Positions 1-12,824 of a DNA stretch of 64,000 nucleotides are shown one piece after another. The notes below the pieces were generated by a model. The model ran no database searches. It had not been told where the DNA came from and saw nothing but the letters and a program-made list of their open reading frames with translations. The position numbers were made by a program, and so were the translations under genes. The DNA is from Eupeodes corollae (Eukaryota > Arthropoda > Insecta > Diptera > Syrphidae). The DNA lies in NCBI RefSeq assembly GCF_945859685.1, contig NC_079149.1, forward strand, positions 57,244,991 to 57,308,990, in the 5' to 3' direction. Each line of letters begins with the position of its first letter. Position 1 is the stretch's first letter.

Positions 1-1167
1 CTGATAGGTCCTTATCAGTGTGGGGGAAAAAACCAGGAGCTTCAAATCGATACCCACCATCTCTTAATCGATTTTATAGACGCGTATGACAGCATCCATA
101 AATAAGAGCTCTACAGAGCAATGTCTTGTTTTGGTATCCCTGTCAAACTTATCCGTTTCTGTAGAATGACGATGGAGAATGCACGCTGCTCTATCAAGGT
201 CGGAAAAGATCTCACCAATGCATTTGATGTAATGCGTCCACTCTACTGTAATGCGTCTTCTTCAAAATCTTTCTTGGAAGAATTGTGCAAAACTCAATCG
301 TCAACACTAGAGGCACCATCTTGCAATGGTCCATCCAATTACTCGGATACGCAGATGATATTGACATAATTGGAAGATCAAAGCTTGATTTCAGTGGAGG
401 GTTTTTGAGCATTGCGACTGAAGCGAAGAAGATGGGTTAAGTGGTCAATGAGGGCAAGTACAAGTATATACTATCATCAAAAAAGGACACTGAACAACGA
501 TGTCTTGGACAAAACGTCACCATGGACAGCTATAATTTTGAGGTAGTTAAGGACTTTGTCTACCTAGGCACCGCTATTAACACAGACAATGACACCAGCG
601 CAGAAATCAAACGCAGAAAAACTCTTGCAAATCACTGCTTCTTTTTACTTAGAAGGCAATTGAGAAGTAAAGTCCTCTATCGAGCATCTAAAATCACCAT
701 CTATAAGACACTTATCATCCCGGTTCTCATTTATGGTGCTGAGGCCTGGACCGTGTCAAAGAAAGGTGAGAGTGTCTTAGGATGCTTCGTGAGAAAAATT
801 CTTCGGGTGATTTTTGGTCCCGTACGCATAGATGGAGAATGGAGGAGAAGATATAACGACGAACTGCAAGGGGTGTACAGTGACACTGACCTAGTTAGCA
901 GAATTAAAGTCCAACGGCTTAGATGGCTAGCTCTAGAGTGGATGGACATCAACGCCCCAGCCCGGAAGGTATTCGAATCCAATCCCGAGGAACGGCGCAG
1001 TAGAGGAAGACCGCGACTCAGGTGGCGCACCCAGGTGGGAGAGGAAGTCAACCAACTTGGCGTGCGAAACTGGACACAGCTAGCTAGGGACCGAGCTGGA
1101 GACGCATGTTGGCTGAGGCCCAGGTCCACCCGGACTGTAGCGTAATCTTGAGTAAGTAAGTAAGTAA
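1..1167 (+). mobile_element. RTE-type LINE, 5'-cut by window edge (family A, copy 1)
   Basis: This is the 3' half of a non-LTR retrotransposon of the RTE type: the reverse transcriptase (RT) core and the long C-terminal domain. The RT part (1-400) is broken by frameshifts and, compared with the copy at 34.3-34.8 kb, lacks about 60 bases after position 20. The C box (YADDID) is still readable near 345-362 but in a different frame from its surroundings. The element ends in a short (AAGT)n run at about 1151-1167, the kind of microsatellite tail typical of RTE elements. Four other pieces of the same family lie in this window. I am confident of the LINE type and less so of the exact clade. Confidence 0.85.
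441..1145 (+). pseudogene. C-terminal domain of RTE-type RT/endonuclease protein, open for 235 codons
   Basis: An open frame holds the RT thumb and C-terminal region. It reads YLGTAINTDND, then LIYGAEAWTVSKK, VRIDGEWRRRYNDEL, and the basic segment RRSRGRPRLRWRTQVG. The open frame starts at a GTG inside the domain, so this is not a true start; the N-terminal part is present upstream but out of frame. The stop is at 1143-1145, just before the (AAGT)n tail. Compared with the 35.0-35.4 kb copy, the motif normally read as a GHVE-type block is altered here (LALEWMD). It is a fragment and would not make a working polymerase. Confidence 0.8.
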
Positions 1168-3122
1168 TTTGTTAAGGAAGCTTTATAAAAGTCTTGTAGT
1201 GGTTTTGAATGCAAAATGTTAGCAATGTTCATGATTCTTAACGTTCTTCGAACACAAATAACTTTTCAATTCCTGTTATGCATTCATTCAATTATTATTA
1301 CTAAATGTTTGTGCGTCAAAGTCACTAATATGTTTTAAATGTTCTAAAAAGGATTCTTTCATATCAAAGCATTTAATGATTTAGTCCGTATTTTTGGTAC
1401 CCTATATTTCTGATATAGGTCATCATCCTCGTTGTCATCGAGTTTGGCATGCGTGCATTAAGTTCTCTAAGGATGCGAATACGTACATTCATACACGTAC
1501 TTATTTATCAAGAATTATGTGTGTTAGTATATAATTTCCTGTAAATTTAAAATATATGTGAAAATAAGGGAATTGTGTGCAAATAATTCCCAACGGTTTC
1601 CATCAGGAAAAAAAAGCATATCGTCCTCATCAGAACCACTTTTCCTGAGATGGGGGAACGAGAACCACATGCCACACATCACCCAGATTCCATGAACAGC
1701 ACTTTAAAAAGCAAGCTGTGTCTTGTAATCCATGTTCCTAATGTTTTCGTTTTATTTTTCATCCTTTTTTTTTGTTGTGCCCTATCTAACAAAGTTATGG
1801 AAGGTTGTCTTGCATCAGGCCCTATTCGATATTTCCCCCAATCACTTTTTGGCTTGGAAAAACGAATTTTCCCATCGGTTATGTAAAAGTCGACTTTGAA
1901 AAATAAAAAAAAAAAATTGTCGAAAAGCAAATTCAGAAACTAGATGGTGATGAGTAATGTAAGGATAAGATGTTATAGGTGCCTATATATGTAAATGTGA
2001 AGTTACAACCCAGCCTGTATATGGTATATTTATGTATAGGAAGGAATACTTTGCTGCTCATGTTAAATTTCCATAAGCGAATAACGAAGACGTGCTGGAA
2101 AATTTGTTCCACCTTCTCGCAGATTGTTCAAATATAAAACTGATGAAAATGTTTCTCAATATGCGCTGGAAGGATAAGAGGTAGTTTTTTCATGCTTTGC
2201 TGCTCCGGCTCTTGCTTTTGGTCCTTGATGTATTTCGTGTTTTTTTTTTTGTCTTTATGGTATATTTTTGTTTTGTTTTTGTGTTTGTAATATACAAAAA
2301 TTGTGAGGCAACTCAAAACAATGAAAGCGATTTGATTTCCTAGACACGCGTTTTAAGCAAATTTGCACAAACCAAAGAGTTTCTCATACTAACATTTTTG
2401 GTTGTTTTTGCTGTTTTGTTTTTGTTGTAAAAAGAGACTATTTTTTATGTACTTACATGTACGTATATTCTTAAGGACGACAAAATTCAATTTTTTGGGG
2501 AGGTCTTTTTTTGTCTTCTTTTCTTTGACATCTTGGTGTTGAAAGATGTTTTGAACAATTTCGAATAATTTTATATATCTAGAAGAAATATATAAAATAC
2601 ACAGGGCAAGATAAAGAGTTCCTTTGTTTGCTGCCTGTGGCTTGGTGGCGCGACGGAATTTAATGCTTCATTAGATGAAGAAAACAAAAATGTTTTTGAA
2701 CTTTATGGTATTATCGAAGAAACATGTTTTGTTTTGTATTTGTTTTTTAGGTTGCACCAAATTGGGAGCTCGGCTTGACGTACATGTTTTTGTTTGGTTC
2801 TTTTAGAAAAGATTCAATAATGCTAATGGGTGGTGAAAATGGCTGCGTTGTTTTTTGACTTAAGAGGTGAAGTAATGTATTTATCACTCCAAGTAAAGAC
2901 ATGTTATAGTCATAATTTGTTAGGCAAAAGACTTCAGTCATGAACTTACATTGAATTTAATAGAATTCTACTTACAAAGACTCAAGAGCTCCATCCTAAT
3001 GAAGTTACCAATTAATGAACACATATTCCACATATTTTTACTAAAAAGTCTTCTTCTTCCTGGATCCATCACTATTTTCGAGATAATAGAGGATGAAGTA
3101 ATTGTCTTGAGTACAGCTTGAT
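1168..3122. other. AT-rich interval, no gene seen
   Basis: I see no coding sequence with recognisable content here. The short open frames at 1650-1886 and 1679-1930 lie on opposite strands over the same bases and match nothing I know. T-rich runs occur near 1766 and 2237. A small TCATC/TCGTTG-rich patch lies near 1420-1440. Confidence 0.6.
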
Positions 3123-3165
3123 TAACTTACTTAAGGTGGCGCTACAGTCATGTGTGAACTAGGGC
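3123..3165 (-). mobile_element. Scrap of RTE-type LINE 3' terminus
   Basis: The words ACTTACTTAAGGTGGCGCTA and ACAGTCATGTG at this site match, in reverse orientation, the extreme 3' ends of the RTE copies at 12825 and 58030. Only about 40 bases are present, consistent with an extremely 5'-truncated insertion or a leftover after deletion. Confidence 0.7.
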
Positions 3166-3589
3166 TTACAGCTTGACTATCATATCTTATTTGATTATCA
3201 TGGGTTTTTTGCATTAAAAAAGCTAAAACTAAAGCTTTTGATTTTTAAATCAAAGGTAAGTTTTTATGCAACTAAAAAAAGCTTAAGCTGAAAACCTAAA
3301 AATGTCTTGTAGTAATAGCTATTTTATAAGCTCGATTTATGTTGCTTAAGCTTGTTTTACCAGCTAAAGCTATAAATTTTGTGATTAATAATAGGTTAAG
3401 CTAGAATATTATTGTTAAAGCTTCAGAAATGTCAAGACTTTTTGGCTCCTGAATAGAATATTCTTTTTTTAAGATTTATCTTAAGTTGAAGTTCGATTAT
3501 TACCCAGTTTCTAGAAAACATTCAGAAATACGTATGATGAGTTTCTGATTGCTTTGAAGAGGAATCAATAAAGCATAGAGATATTTATA
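3166..3589. other. AT-rich interval with many AGCTTAAG/AAAGCTT words
   Basis: No gene is seen. The words AAGCTT, TTAAGC and AGCTAAA recur many times between 3220 and 3430. A similar AGCTA-rich patch lies at about 6775-6870, on the other side of the family B element, so the element may have landed in a low-complexity repeat. This is a weak observation. Confidence 0.4.
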
Positions 3590-3699
3590 TAAGATATCCT
3601 TCCAGTCGTAGGCAAATCGAATCAGAAAACGCAAAGTTGGTAGTAGAATACACATTTTTTAAAGCTTTTAGCAACCAAAAATGGACAGCCTCTCCAGCC

Positions 3700-4800
3700 G
3701 AATATCTTGAGCTACTGATGAAGACGCACTTTCCGGGTTGCGAGAGTGATAACCCCGAATCGCTTGAAACCACAGAGTTAAACGTAGCTCATGTGGAGTA
3801 AGTCAATTCCGTTATAACCAGAGAAAATATTTTGTGGGCCATGAATACGTTTTCTCCATATAAATCCCCAGGAATGGATGGTATACTGCCAGTTATGCTT
3901 CAAAAGTTTCATGTTGTGGCAGCTCTTAGCTGGAACAAATTTTCAAACATGTGCCCATGTCGTGAAGACAGGTCAAAGTAGTTTTTATCCCGAAAGTGGG
4001 TAGGCAAGGTCACGAATCCGCAAAGGATTTCAGACCGATAAGCTTAACATCTTTTGTGCTTAAAACCTTGGAGTGCATTCTTGATTACCATATTAGAGAA
4101 ATCCTAGATGGACGACCTTTCGAAAGCTCTCACCAAGCTTATCTTAAGGTCAAATCTACGAAGACTGCCCTATATGAGGTAGTGCGTACTGTAGAACAAA
4201 CAATCCATTATACAGTATTTAATCTTGCCACCTTCCTAGACATAGAAAGTGCTTTTAACAACAACAACCGAATCCATAGAAGAATCGCTCGTTAAGTTCG
4301 GTGTAGAAGACTTCATTTGAGAATGGATTATTTCCATGCTCAGTGGTAGGAAATATCGAGCCACTCTAGGCAATACAATCGCAACAAAACACTTGAGTTG
4401 GGGAACACCCCAGGGTGGTGTTCTTTCGCCTCTTCTATGGCTTCTGGTCATGGATACAATTCTCGTGAATTAGAGAGATGCGGAGTGAAGGCGGTAGCCT
4501 ATGCGGATGATTTGGTGCTATTTGTGTCAGGAAAGTACACCTCTGTGATTAGTGAAATCACGGAGTCAGCTTTGAAGAAAGTTAGCAGTTGGTCCCCGAG
4601 TTGTGGACCTAACCAAAGTAAAACTGAACTGTTTCTCTTTACCACCAAAACTAAAGTACCGCCCTTCAACACCTCGACTCAACGGTCAAATCCTATCATT
4701 ATCTTCCAGTGCAAAATATTTGGGAGTTATTCTCGACCCTAAACTAAACTGGAAACTTCATATTGAAGTACGGGTTAAGAAGGCCTGTGTTGCCTTCTAA
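3700..4800 (+). pseudogene. Reverse transcriptase domain of family B LINE, frameshifted
   Basis: RT motifs appear in order across several frames: KSPGMDGILP (about 3868), KDFRPISLTSFVLKTLE (4021-4074), GTPQGGVLSPLLW (4405-4440), the catalytic box AYADDLVLFVSG (about 4497-4532), and the YLGVILDPKLNW thumb motif near 4720-4750. Motif A has decayed: the position expected as DIESAFN is followed by a poly-AAC run and a frameshift (4240-4275). At least four frame changes separate these blocks. The YADD itself is intact, but the protein cannot be made. Confidence 0.82.
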
Positions 4801-5017
4801 GCCTGCATCAAAACTTTCGCCAAAAAGTGGGGACTTCAGTCGAAGATGATTTTATGTACGTATACAGCCATAGTACGTCCAATCTTAAAATATGGGTCGA
4901 TTGTGTGGTGGCCTGTTCTTAGCAAAGCCTATAATATTGATGAGCTAAAAAAGGTTCAGAGAACATCTTGCGTGGGCACCACATGGGCCTTGCCCAACGG
5001 ACGCCTTAAACGTTATT

Positions 5018-6088
5018 TTGGATCTTCTACCAATCGACCTTTTTATTAAATACATAGTTTCCTGCAGCGCTATTAGGCTGAAGGAATCAAATAGCTGGTT
5101 GTCAGAACCTTATGGTCACAGCAACACAACGAAATTGATGCCCTCATATATTATCTCGGTAGACACTGACTACTGCACTCCTACTTTGAACCTTAGTAAG
5201 GGTTTTGAAGTTATTTTCCCATCGAGAGAAGATTGGGAGGATGACATCGTGTCGATAGGCTTCGATACAACCATCTTTACTGAAGACTCAAAGATGGAGT
5301 GCGGAGTTGGTTCTGGGATCTTTTCTGAGTCCCTAAATGTAGCCAAACTCTTCTGGCTTCCTGACTTTGATAGCGTTTTTCAGGCTGAACTGCTGGCAAT
5401 AAGGGAGGCATGTAAGATACTTAAACAAAGCCAAAACCGAAATGCGGCTATCTTTACAGGCAGTCAGGCAGCTGTCAAAGCCATTAACTCGGCCATAACC
5501 TCATCTAAATTGGTCCAGCAATGTCGTGATGAGCTTGCGAGTCTGAATATTAACCTCGGTTTCACAATGATCTGGGTTCCGGGCCATAGTGGTATCGTGG
5601 GAAATGAACTGGCTGACGAGCTAGCCAGGCAAGGATCGGCCCTTCATAGCTCACTTGCGGAAATGGCTAACATAACTCTTGGTGCTATGAAGGGTAAAAT
5701 CTTTTCTATCTACCAAACTGAATCAAACCGAAGGTGGAGCAATTTACCCAACTGCATTATGTCTAGGAAGATATGGCCCACCTATAATAAAACCCGTACA
5801 AACGATCTTCTGTGCAGGCCAAGGCTAGACATAGCCAGGAATGTTGCGGTTTGTACCGGACATTGGTCTATATGAGTTCATGCAGAGAATTTGGGTATCT
5901 ATTACAACATCCTTTGCCGTAGTTGTAGTGACCAAAGAGAAAGTGAAACCATAATCCATTTCCTCTGCAAATGTCCTGCTTTGGCAAACACTAGAATGAA
6001 ATACTTTGGAAAAGCATTCTTTCACGAATTTGATGAGACAAAGATTAGAGACCTAATCTTTTTTCTCAATGCGACAAAATGGCTCTGA
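5018..6088 (+). pseudogene. RNase H domain and Cys/His tail of family B LINE
   Basis: A 285-codon open frame (5018-5875) carries a type I RNase H domain. A single in-frame stop (5873-5875) divides it from the tail reading CRSCSDQ...HFLCKC (5891-6088) in the same frame. RNase H uses a D-E-D-D catalytic set. Here the expected FTDGSK reads FTEDSK and the expected FTDSQAA reads FTGSQAA, so the first and third acidic residues are lost. The glutamate in QAELLAIREA and the aspartate in NELADELA are kept. The second family B copy at 51.4-51.8 kb still has FTDGSK and FTDSQAA, which confirms these are lesions. Confidence 0.85.
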
Positions 6089-6182
6089 CATAATCGCTAT
6101 GAAGCTTCTCTATAAATCTATCCCTTTCAATCACAGGTCAAACGAGTTTTGGTATCAAAACGGCGCACTACAGCGCTAATTG

Positions 6183-6209
6183 GATCTCAGGCTATGTTGC
6201 CTTGAGATC
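6183..6209 (+). other. Hairpin in the 3' UTR of family B LINE
   Basis: GATCTCAGGC, a six-base loop, then GCCTTGAGATC form a near-perfect stem with one bulged base. It lies near the 3' end of the element, where LINE reverse transcriptases of some clades recognise a structured RNA. A recognition role is inference only. Confidence 0.5.
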
Positions 6210-6250
6210 GCCATTTCTACCTACCTAGATCAACCAAGTGTATCCTTATT

Positions 6251-8636
6251 GCTTTAAGATTTTCTGATAAATGCATAAAGCGGGAGGGATTCTTCACCCT
6301 GTTTGTGAAGTGTGAACACCCAGTAGTTAGGCTCCGTTCGTGACTCGTGGGTCTTGAAAATATCAACAATAACAGAAAATTATATCAATCTTGAACATTC
6401 TGGATACGGCATTACACCTTGACTTCAAATACCCTCCATAACTCCTCAAAAAGATGTAGAAAAGGTAGATGACTACAACAACAAGTTAAAAACGAAGGTA
6501 CTGATAACTTAAGTATAAAAAATTTTAGAAAACAAGGGCAACTGCGCAGAACAACAATGAATTAGCCAAAAATAAACCAATTTTCTCAAAAAAAAACTTT
6601 AAGGTCTATTTCCATATTAGGATTTCTTTGCCTTTAGAAATAGGATTTTTATTATTGCTCTACAAAATTGCTCTCAAAACCCTTGTTTTTGAGCTACCCG
6701 TTCTAAAAAATCATGCACAAAAGTGCCAACTCTATTGAATGACTCTTTATCCGAACTTTCTTCCTGTACTTATCCTAAAACTAAAAAAACTAAAGCTAGA
6801 AATATTAAGTTTAATATGCAATTTTCTAGCTAAAACTACTTTTAACAGGTGTGGTAATTTAGCTTTATCCTGGTGAAAAAAAATAGATACAGCAGTTTTT
6901 TATTCGCAAGGCCTAATGTCTCTGTTTAAATTATAATAGCTGTTATGAGATAGAGTTCAGAAAATTTTATAATCGTTTAACTTCAACCTTGTCCAGTTTT
7001 TCCAGGTAGTTTTATGAAAAGGTTATTGGTAAAGTTTGATAATCAACACATTAAAAGTTTGTATGCGTATTCCAAAAATGTTTTAATTTTAAAGAATATC
7101 ATCAAATATCTGATATTTCAACAAATTTTAGATGTTTCCAACAGTAGCTTTTCAAACATCCATCTTGAAAAGAACCAATGTGGGCATTATGAGTCAAAAC
7201 TATTTTTTATTACACTTTTTGGAGTGTAAAAATCTATGATTTACATGCATATTTACCAAAACAAACTTTTTTGTTTCAAAATATTTTAGCCCACACATTT
7301 ACCCTATAACTAAATCCTAAAAAAATGAGTGTGCAACAAAAATGACAAAAAAAAAATAAAAAAGTACAAATCAAACAACTGTCAGAAACCCAAATGTTTT
7401 ACCATAACTGCCGTAGGATAGATGCGGACAGCCTTCAAAAGTGGAATTTCCGCATCACTTCAAGTGGTCACAAATCTGCACCAGAGCGCTTGCTGAAACA
7501 AGTCAAATAACTCAAATGCAGAGTTCTGACATTTCGTACATCAGGAATTGCCCCCAGGAGCATCCAACACTGACAACTTGCAAAAAAGGTATATTAACTA
7601 CTTTGGACTATTTCGTTTTCTATTTTTTTTTCATTATGAGGCTATATACATTCGTACCATCTAAATTTGTTCGCAATATTTTAGCTTTTTTTCACTCTGT
7701 GTCTCTCAAAAAGTTACACAACTCCATGGAATTGGAGATTTTGTCTTTCTTTTTTTTTGTACCTATATAAATTTGCAAATTCTACTAGACCGGAGGGTAT
7801 AGCAGCAGCAACGCTAATGCGATGCTGTTCAGTATAAGGAAAGGAGAGGTAAGGTATATTTGAAATGTTTTACACATGGATGCTGCATATAAATGATATC
7901 CGCTAAAAACCTTCGTGGTTACAGTTATATAACAATTTTTTTTTGTTACTACATATTATTTATCTCGCCCACCTTCAGCGCTATACAACACCACTCAACG
8001 TCAACATTTCATATTTACATTATGACTGTGGAAAATGTAAAAAATGATGTCAGTAATTTAGTAAAGGAAATGTAACTATCTGTCTATCCCCTATATTGTA
8101 TAGGTACCGTTATACATGAATACTTATTTATGTTTCCTAAAATATGTATAGGAATAATACAAAAATGAAGACATTTTAAAAAATTTATAAAATTTTGTTC
8201 TAGTGGTTCGACGGTATTTAAATGTTTCACCAGATAATACAATAAAATAAAAACGAATATTTTTTTTTAAATTCATGTTGGTATTTCAGGTGGAACTAAC
8301 ATATATTTCTAATGTAAATGAGTGCGTCGTATGCAATTGCTCAAGATCAATTTACTATACTAGTATCCTTATTTTTGTTAGCCAATATATGAAAACTTAT
8401 ACTAGTACTGTTTAAATACAATTCTTGTTAAATTATCTAAGTTTTCTTATGCAAATTAATAAATGAAGGACATTTTCTCTGGTAAATTTTATTATTTTTC
8501 TCTGTTTTTAACCATACATTAAAACAAAAAAATTTTATTTTGTTGTGTTGATAGGAGAAATATCACTTTCAAGGCTAAGATAACAAAACAAAATAACTAA
8601 ATGGCAGATATTGCATTAGTGTTCTATCTCCTCTAT
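6251..8636. other. AT-rich interval, no gene seen
   Basis: No element or gene could be identified. Open frames at 7014-7229, 7441-7770 and 7893-8075 are short, hydrophobic or low-complexity and match no family I know. Several A- and T-runs occur (6588, 7347, 7625). Confidence 0.55.
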
Positions 8637-9918
8637 GCACATCTGACCATTGTGTTATATAGGCAAATTTCTCGTGTCAAAACTCCTCAGTTAAAGAAAG
8701 ACCTCCTAGGAGAACCGTTTGGCAATGCAAGAAAGCAAACTGGGACGGTCTCAATAATTATTTAAGGATCTTTAACTGGTCACTATGCTTCCTCGATAGT
8801 GACGTTGACGCCAGTGCAGATATGATAACAAGTTTGATTATACTGGGAATGAGAACTTTTATCCCGAATAAAGTTAAAAGCATCAGACCTAAGGAAAACG
8901 CATGGTTCGATGCGAGCTGTAAAGGAGTTATTAGGGTCAAGAACGTAAGTAAGCCAATAAAACTGAGGAAAACCGGAATAAGTTCAAGCAAGCCAGGAAG
9001 ACCTGTGGCGAGTCCTAAAAGATCTTAACATACATTAATCCGCTAGTGCGGATGGTATCTGGTAAAACCACTGCGTAAGCTTTTTCATCTGTCCTACTCT
9101 TCTGGCCTTGTTCCGATGGGATGGAAAACTGTATTAGTCCATCCTGTTCCCAAAAAAGGCGAATCTTCATCACCCTCTAAATACCAACCGATTGCATTGA
9201 AGTCCCTTCTTGCCAAGGTCATGGAAATGCTGATTTTAATCTAATTTTAGTAATGATCTCCTGCCTGCAACTTCTAATCCAATACAATGTTTCGCTGGTG
9301 ATAGTACTCTTAGCTTTTCATATTCGTTTTCAGATTCACATCCCTCTTCTTCGGATGTGGAACTGCAACGTCAAAATATGATAAGCTCATTTAATTCCGA
9401 CCTAAACAGCACTGCACAATGGGGAATAAGAAATCGTTAGAGCGGTATATACCCCCCTTGCCATTATATATAGACGGCACTTGCATCGAGGAGACTGAAC
9501 ATCTCGATATTCTCGGTGTGTGTATCAGCAACCACCTTCGAACATCGTCGCTCGACATCGTCATAAAGTTTCTTGTCTTGCCCTCTTTTACCGTTATTTT
9601 AACGGTTTATGCTCATGAGAAATAGCCAGTTGCATTCCACCCCTAAATCAGTTCAACCGTAATACTTGCGCTTCTAGGAATGCTCATCAATATACCCTCG
9701 AGCCCAACTTCGATCTTACTTTCAAGTACAGATATTTGTTCTTTAGCCGCACTACGCGAATGTGTAGCTATTGCAATATTAAGGAATTCAAAACCAATGT
9801 ACACCGACACCTCCTTTTAACTTATCTCTCCTCTTCATAGTGCTCACTTTGTGACTTTATATAATAAAGGTAGTAATATCCCCTTAGTTGTGCGCTTATT
9901 TAAAAATAAAAAATCCAA
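8637..9918 (+). mobile_element. Jockey-like LINE, internally deleted (family D, copy 1)
   Basis: Frame-broken pieces of a jockey-like ORF2 appear in order. They are the end of the endonuclease (SDHCV at 8650), the linker (NWDGLNNYL and then AWFDASCK), the RT start (VPMGWKTVLVHPVPKKGESSS and PIALKSLLAKVME, 9112-9230), and then directly the C box region (CFAGDSTLSFSY, about 9290-9325), so most of the RT palm is deleted. The expected FADDST reads FAGDST. The thumb region (GTCIEETEHLDILGV) and the tail (FKYRDXXFF) follow. The element ends near CCCCTTAGTTGTGCGC, matching the end of the copy at 20.15 kb. No RNase H is present. The copy is dead. Confidence 0.78.
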
Positions 9919-12824
9919 AAAATGTCGGGATTTTTACCAATTGCATTAAGTCCCTCAATTCCTCCCGTCTGCCTGTTCCCGCCCCTACATTAAGTTCAAA
10001 CTTGTAAATAATTAAGGTTTTCAATAGATCCGTGTTAGGCACTTTTTTATATTGTTTATTTTATACAAAGCTTTTGGCCGAAAATCGATTTGATTTTAAT
10101 TAAACTGTCTCCAACATTTTTTTTCTTAACTTCGCTTCTTGCAATCAAAAAAAATATATGCGTTTTGCTTCAGAAGGGTAGATAACCAACATAGAACCGT
10201 TATTTTGTTTTTAAGATCTTGTATTTCAGTTTAAGAGAAAATTAGAAACAATTTAATCTACTATATTATGTTTTAGTTAGGTTGTATCCTCTTTGGACAG
10301 AAAGAACCGTTTGCTTAAATCTGTTAGATCTAATTTTTGTCTGGGTGTTTAAGATGTCTTGTCTTGTAAAAAATCAATGACAATGTCTTAAAGATTGAAA
10401 AAAATCATAAGAACGTCGAAAATCGTTAGTTTTTCCTTTAAAAATTGTTGATTTAAACTCTAATGGGCTAGTTTCTTCACTATAAATACACACTACGCTT
10501 TGAAGCTAACTTAATCTCCTATATTGTGAGCCCGACACCGTCTCCTTACATCTAATACTTTCCCAAATACATTAAAAAAAAATTATAACAAACACTAATT
10601 TTTAAAAACGAAAATATGAATAACTTAGCTGCATTAAATAAAATAGAGACCCCTTTAAACGCTTGGACTCGGATCAGCATTACTGACTTTTTCAAGTATT
10701 GCGTATACAGATACATGATAAGGCTCAAAATTAAAACATTTCACAAGTTTGATTCAAATGTGAGCTATACATCGTATGTTTTAAGTGGCCCAAAGCTCAG
10801 GTTATGAAAACGTCTAAAGGTTATAAATCACAGATAACAGCGGCCAATTGTGATCACATTTTGGGGAAATATAACGATCAGGTAATTGTTTTTATATGTT
10901 TTTATATGTTTTTTTTTTTTTTTTTGAAGCACGTTGTGCTGTTCTTTAAAAAAAATTAGAACCGATTTTTAACACAAGCATCTTCTTATTGCAATCATAT
11001 TCATCGCTTAATAGGGTTCTTCAATCACCGTAACAGTTAATACAGTCTCGTTTTTAATGTAAAAACACACCCGACACGCTTGCTCAAAATCGGATTTTAA
11101 ATCATAGTTCAATTATTTTCTGGCTCCGATGTTGAAATGGGTCTCTTAACTGAAAATAATTTTTGTATGTTTTATAAAATAGTGCAATCAACAAACATAC
11201 GTCGAAAGTTGCTTTTGGTCGAAAGTCTTGAGTTTTTGTTTTAACTGAAGTTAAATTTAGTCCGGTGGACTGGAGATCTAGATCGCATAAGCGAATAAGA
11301 ACCAGCCCGTAAAGTCATATGTATACAGTATATTTTAAGGTACGCGCCATCTTTACGCCGAAGAAATGGCATAGACCAGAACTCCCGAACTCTAGGGCTG
11401 CGCAACTATATGTCTAGACTTTTTTAATGAGGCCAAAAGTTTAACGTAGGGCAGTACAACCCTGTGTTTGCTAATTTATGTATGTCCACAAGTGTTGAAA
11501 AAATTGGTCAAAAATTGGTCCTCCAAATAAGACTACGTCCGAACCAATCATGGTGGTCAGATACTAGAAATCTTACTTTAATTATTTTTCCAGAATATTA
11601 TCTTTCGAATAAATTAAATTGTACATAATATGTCGATTTAAAAATAAAATCTTTTTTTTTTATTTAAAAACTCTAAACGTCAAAAAAAAAGCATTGAAAA
11701 TGAAACTTATATTTTTTTACCTAAAGTCAAATATGACTTCTTCCAGTATCGAAAACGATATATTGCAATAATTTCAGTCAACTTTATTTTCTACAAATGT
11801 AAACATTTTCAAAATTATTTATCAAACTTTAAGTTTATAAGCCAGTGGAAAGGTTTAATTAGAATTTAGTTTGAATTTGTTTTATTGATATTTGATGATT
11901 ATTTTCATCTCTGAAGTTTGATTGCAAGGATGAAATATTTGTGTTAGTATATATATTTATTATTTTATAACAAAATTATTTCAGTTTTCATTTTATCAAG
12001 TATTTTTAGGAAATCCTAGTTTTCTGTACCTTGCAACGGAATTGTTTTTTTTTTTGTACTGTGCTAATAAGTATAAGTTTTTGGATATTCAGTTGTTTAT
12101 TTTGTATATTTTCTGCAAAGCAGTTATTTTCTGAAAAAAATGAATTTAATTTTTAACAATTTTCATTCCGATATTTGTGAACTTTAGAGTTTTATAGTTA
12201 GCTGCAAAAAAGTCATTTTCCCAGAACTTGTTCATAATCCATTGAAAAATAATATTCATTCGAATTTTATTGACGTCTTAGATTTTTAAAATAGATTTAA
12301 GAACTAATTTGGAAGAAGTTTTAGTATTTCTATAAGCCAGAGCATGACTATTAAAATTATAGAATATTAAGAAATGAATAAAAGGTGGAGAGATGTTGCA
12401 CTAGCATCCAAATTAATTAAACAAAAACAACAAGAAATGTAGTGAGGACCCAGAGAGACTGTTACTATTTCATATTAAGAGTTCTTGCTATTATATATAG
12501 GTTAGAGATGTCATAATAATTGATTTAAGGAAAACAAAATATGTATCATTCTGTTATCGACTTAAGATTAAAAAAATCGGAATCGTTGAAAAAAATTATA
12601 ATATCTTCCAAATCAATTGTTGTCCCAGAAAAGTGTAGTTTTATCTTTATTACACGAAAGGAATAGGTTTCTCAAAAAGTACTGTGGTTACACATTAGAC
12701 TGACACAAAAATGGGAACAAATTTTAATTGTATTCTATCATTTGTCTTTTAAATTTCAGAGGTCAATAGTTTTTGAAGGGTTAGATGCATAGAAAAATGT
12801 TATGAGAATTTTTAATATATTTTC
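9919..12824. other. AT-rich interval, no gene seen
   Basis: About 2.9 kb without a recognisable element. A T-run of about 17 lies at 10909-10925, preceded by two direct copies of TTTTTATATG. The patch at 11250-11450 has a more balanced base composition than its surroundings but no coding signal. Confidence 0.55.

Larger units (their letters stand above)
3590..6250 (+). mobile_element. LOA/I-like LINE with RNase H (family B, copy 1), 5'-truncated
   Basis: This non-LTR retrotransposon begins inside the linker before the RT (KSPGMDG at about 3868) and runs through RT, RNase H and a Cys/His-rich tail into a short 3' UTR with a hairpin. The endonuclease and ORF1 are missing, as expected for 5' truncation during target-primed reverse transcription. 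The same family lies on the minus strand at 50.95-54.24 kb, where ORF1 and endonuclease remain. RNase H points to the LOA or I clades rather than jockey or RTE. Multiple frameshifts show the copy is dead. Confidence 0.85.

Noticed and set aside
731..1129. 132-aa minus-strand frame
   Set aside because: Antisense shadow of the RTE C-terminal domain at 441-1145.
3220..3430. AAGCTT-rich patch as a satellite array
   Set aside because: Spacing is irregular and no repeat unit could be defined.
7014..8075. Three short frames as small genes
   Set aside because: Low-complexity or hydrophobic translations with no recognisable motif or neighbouring signals.
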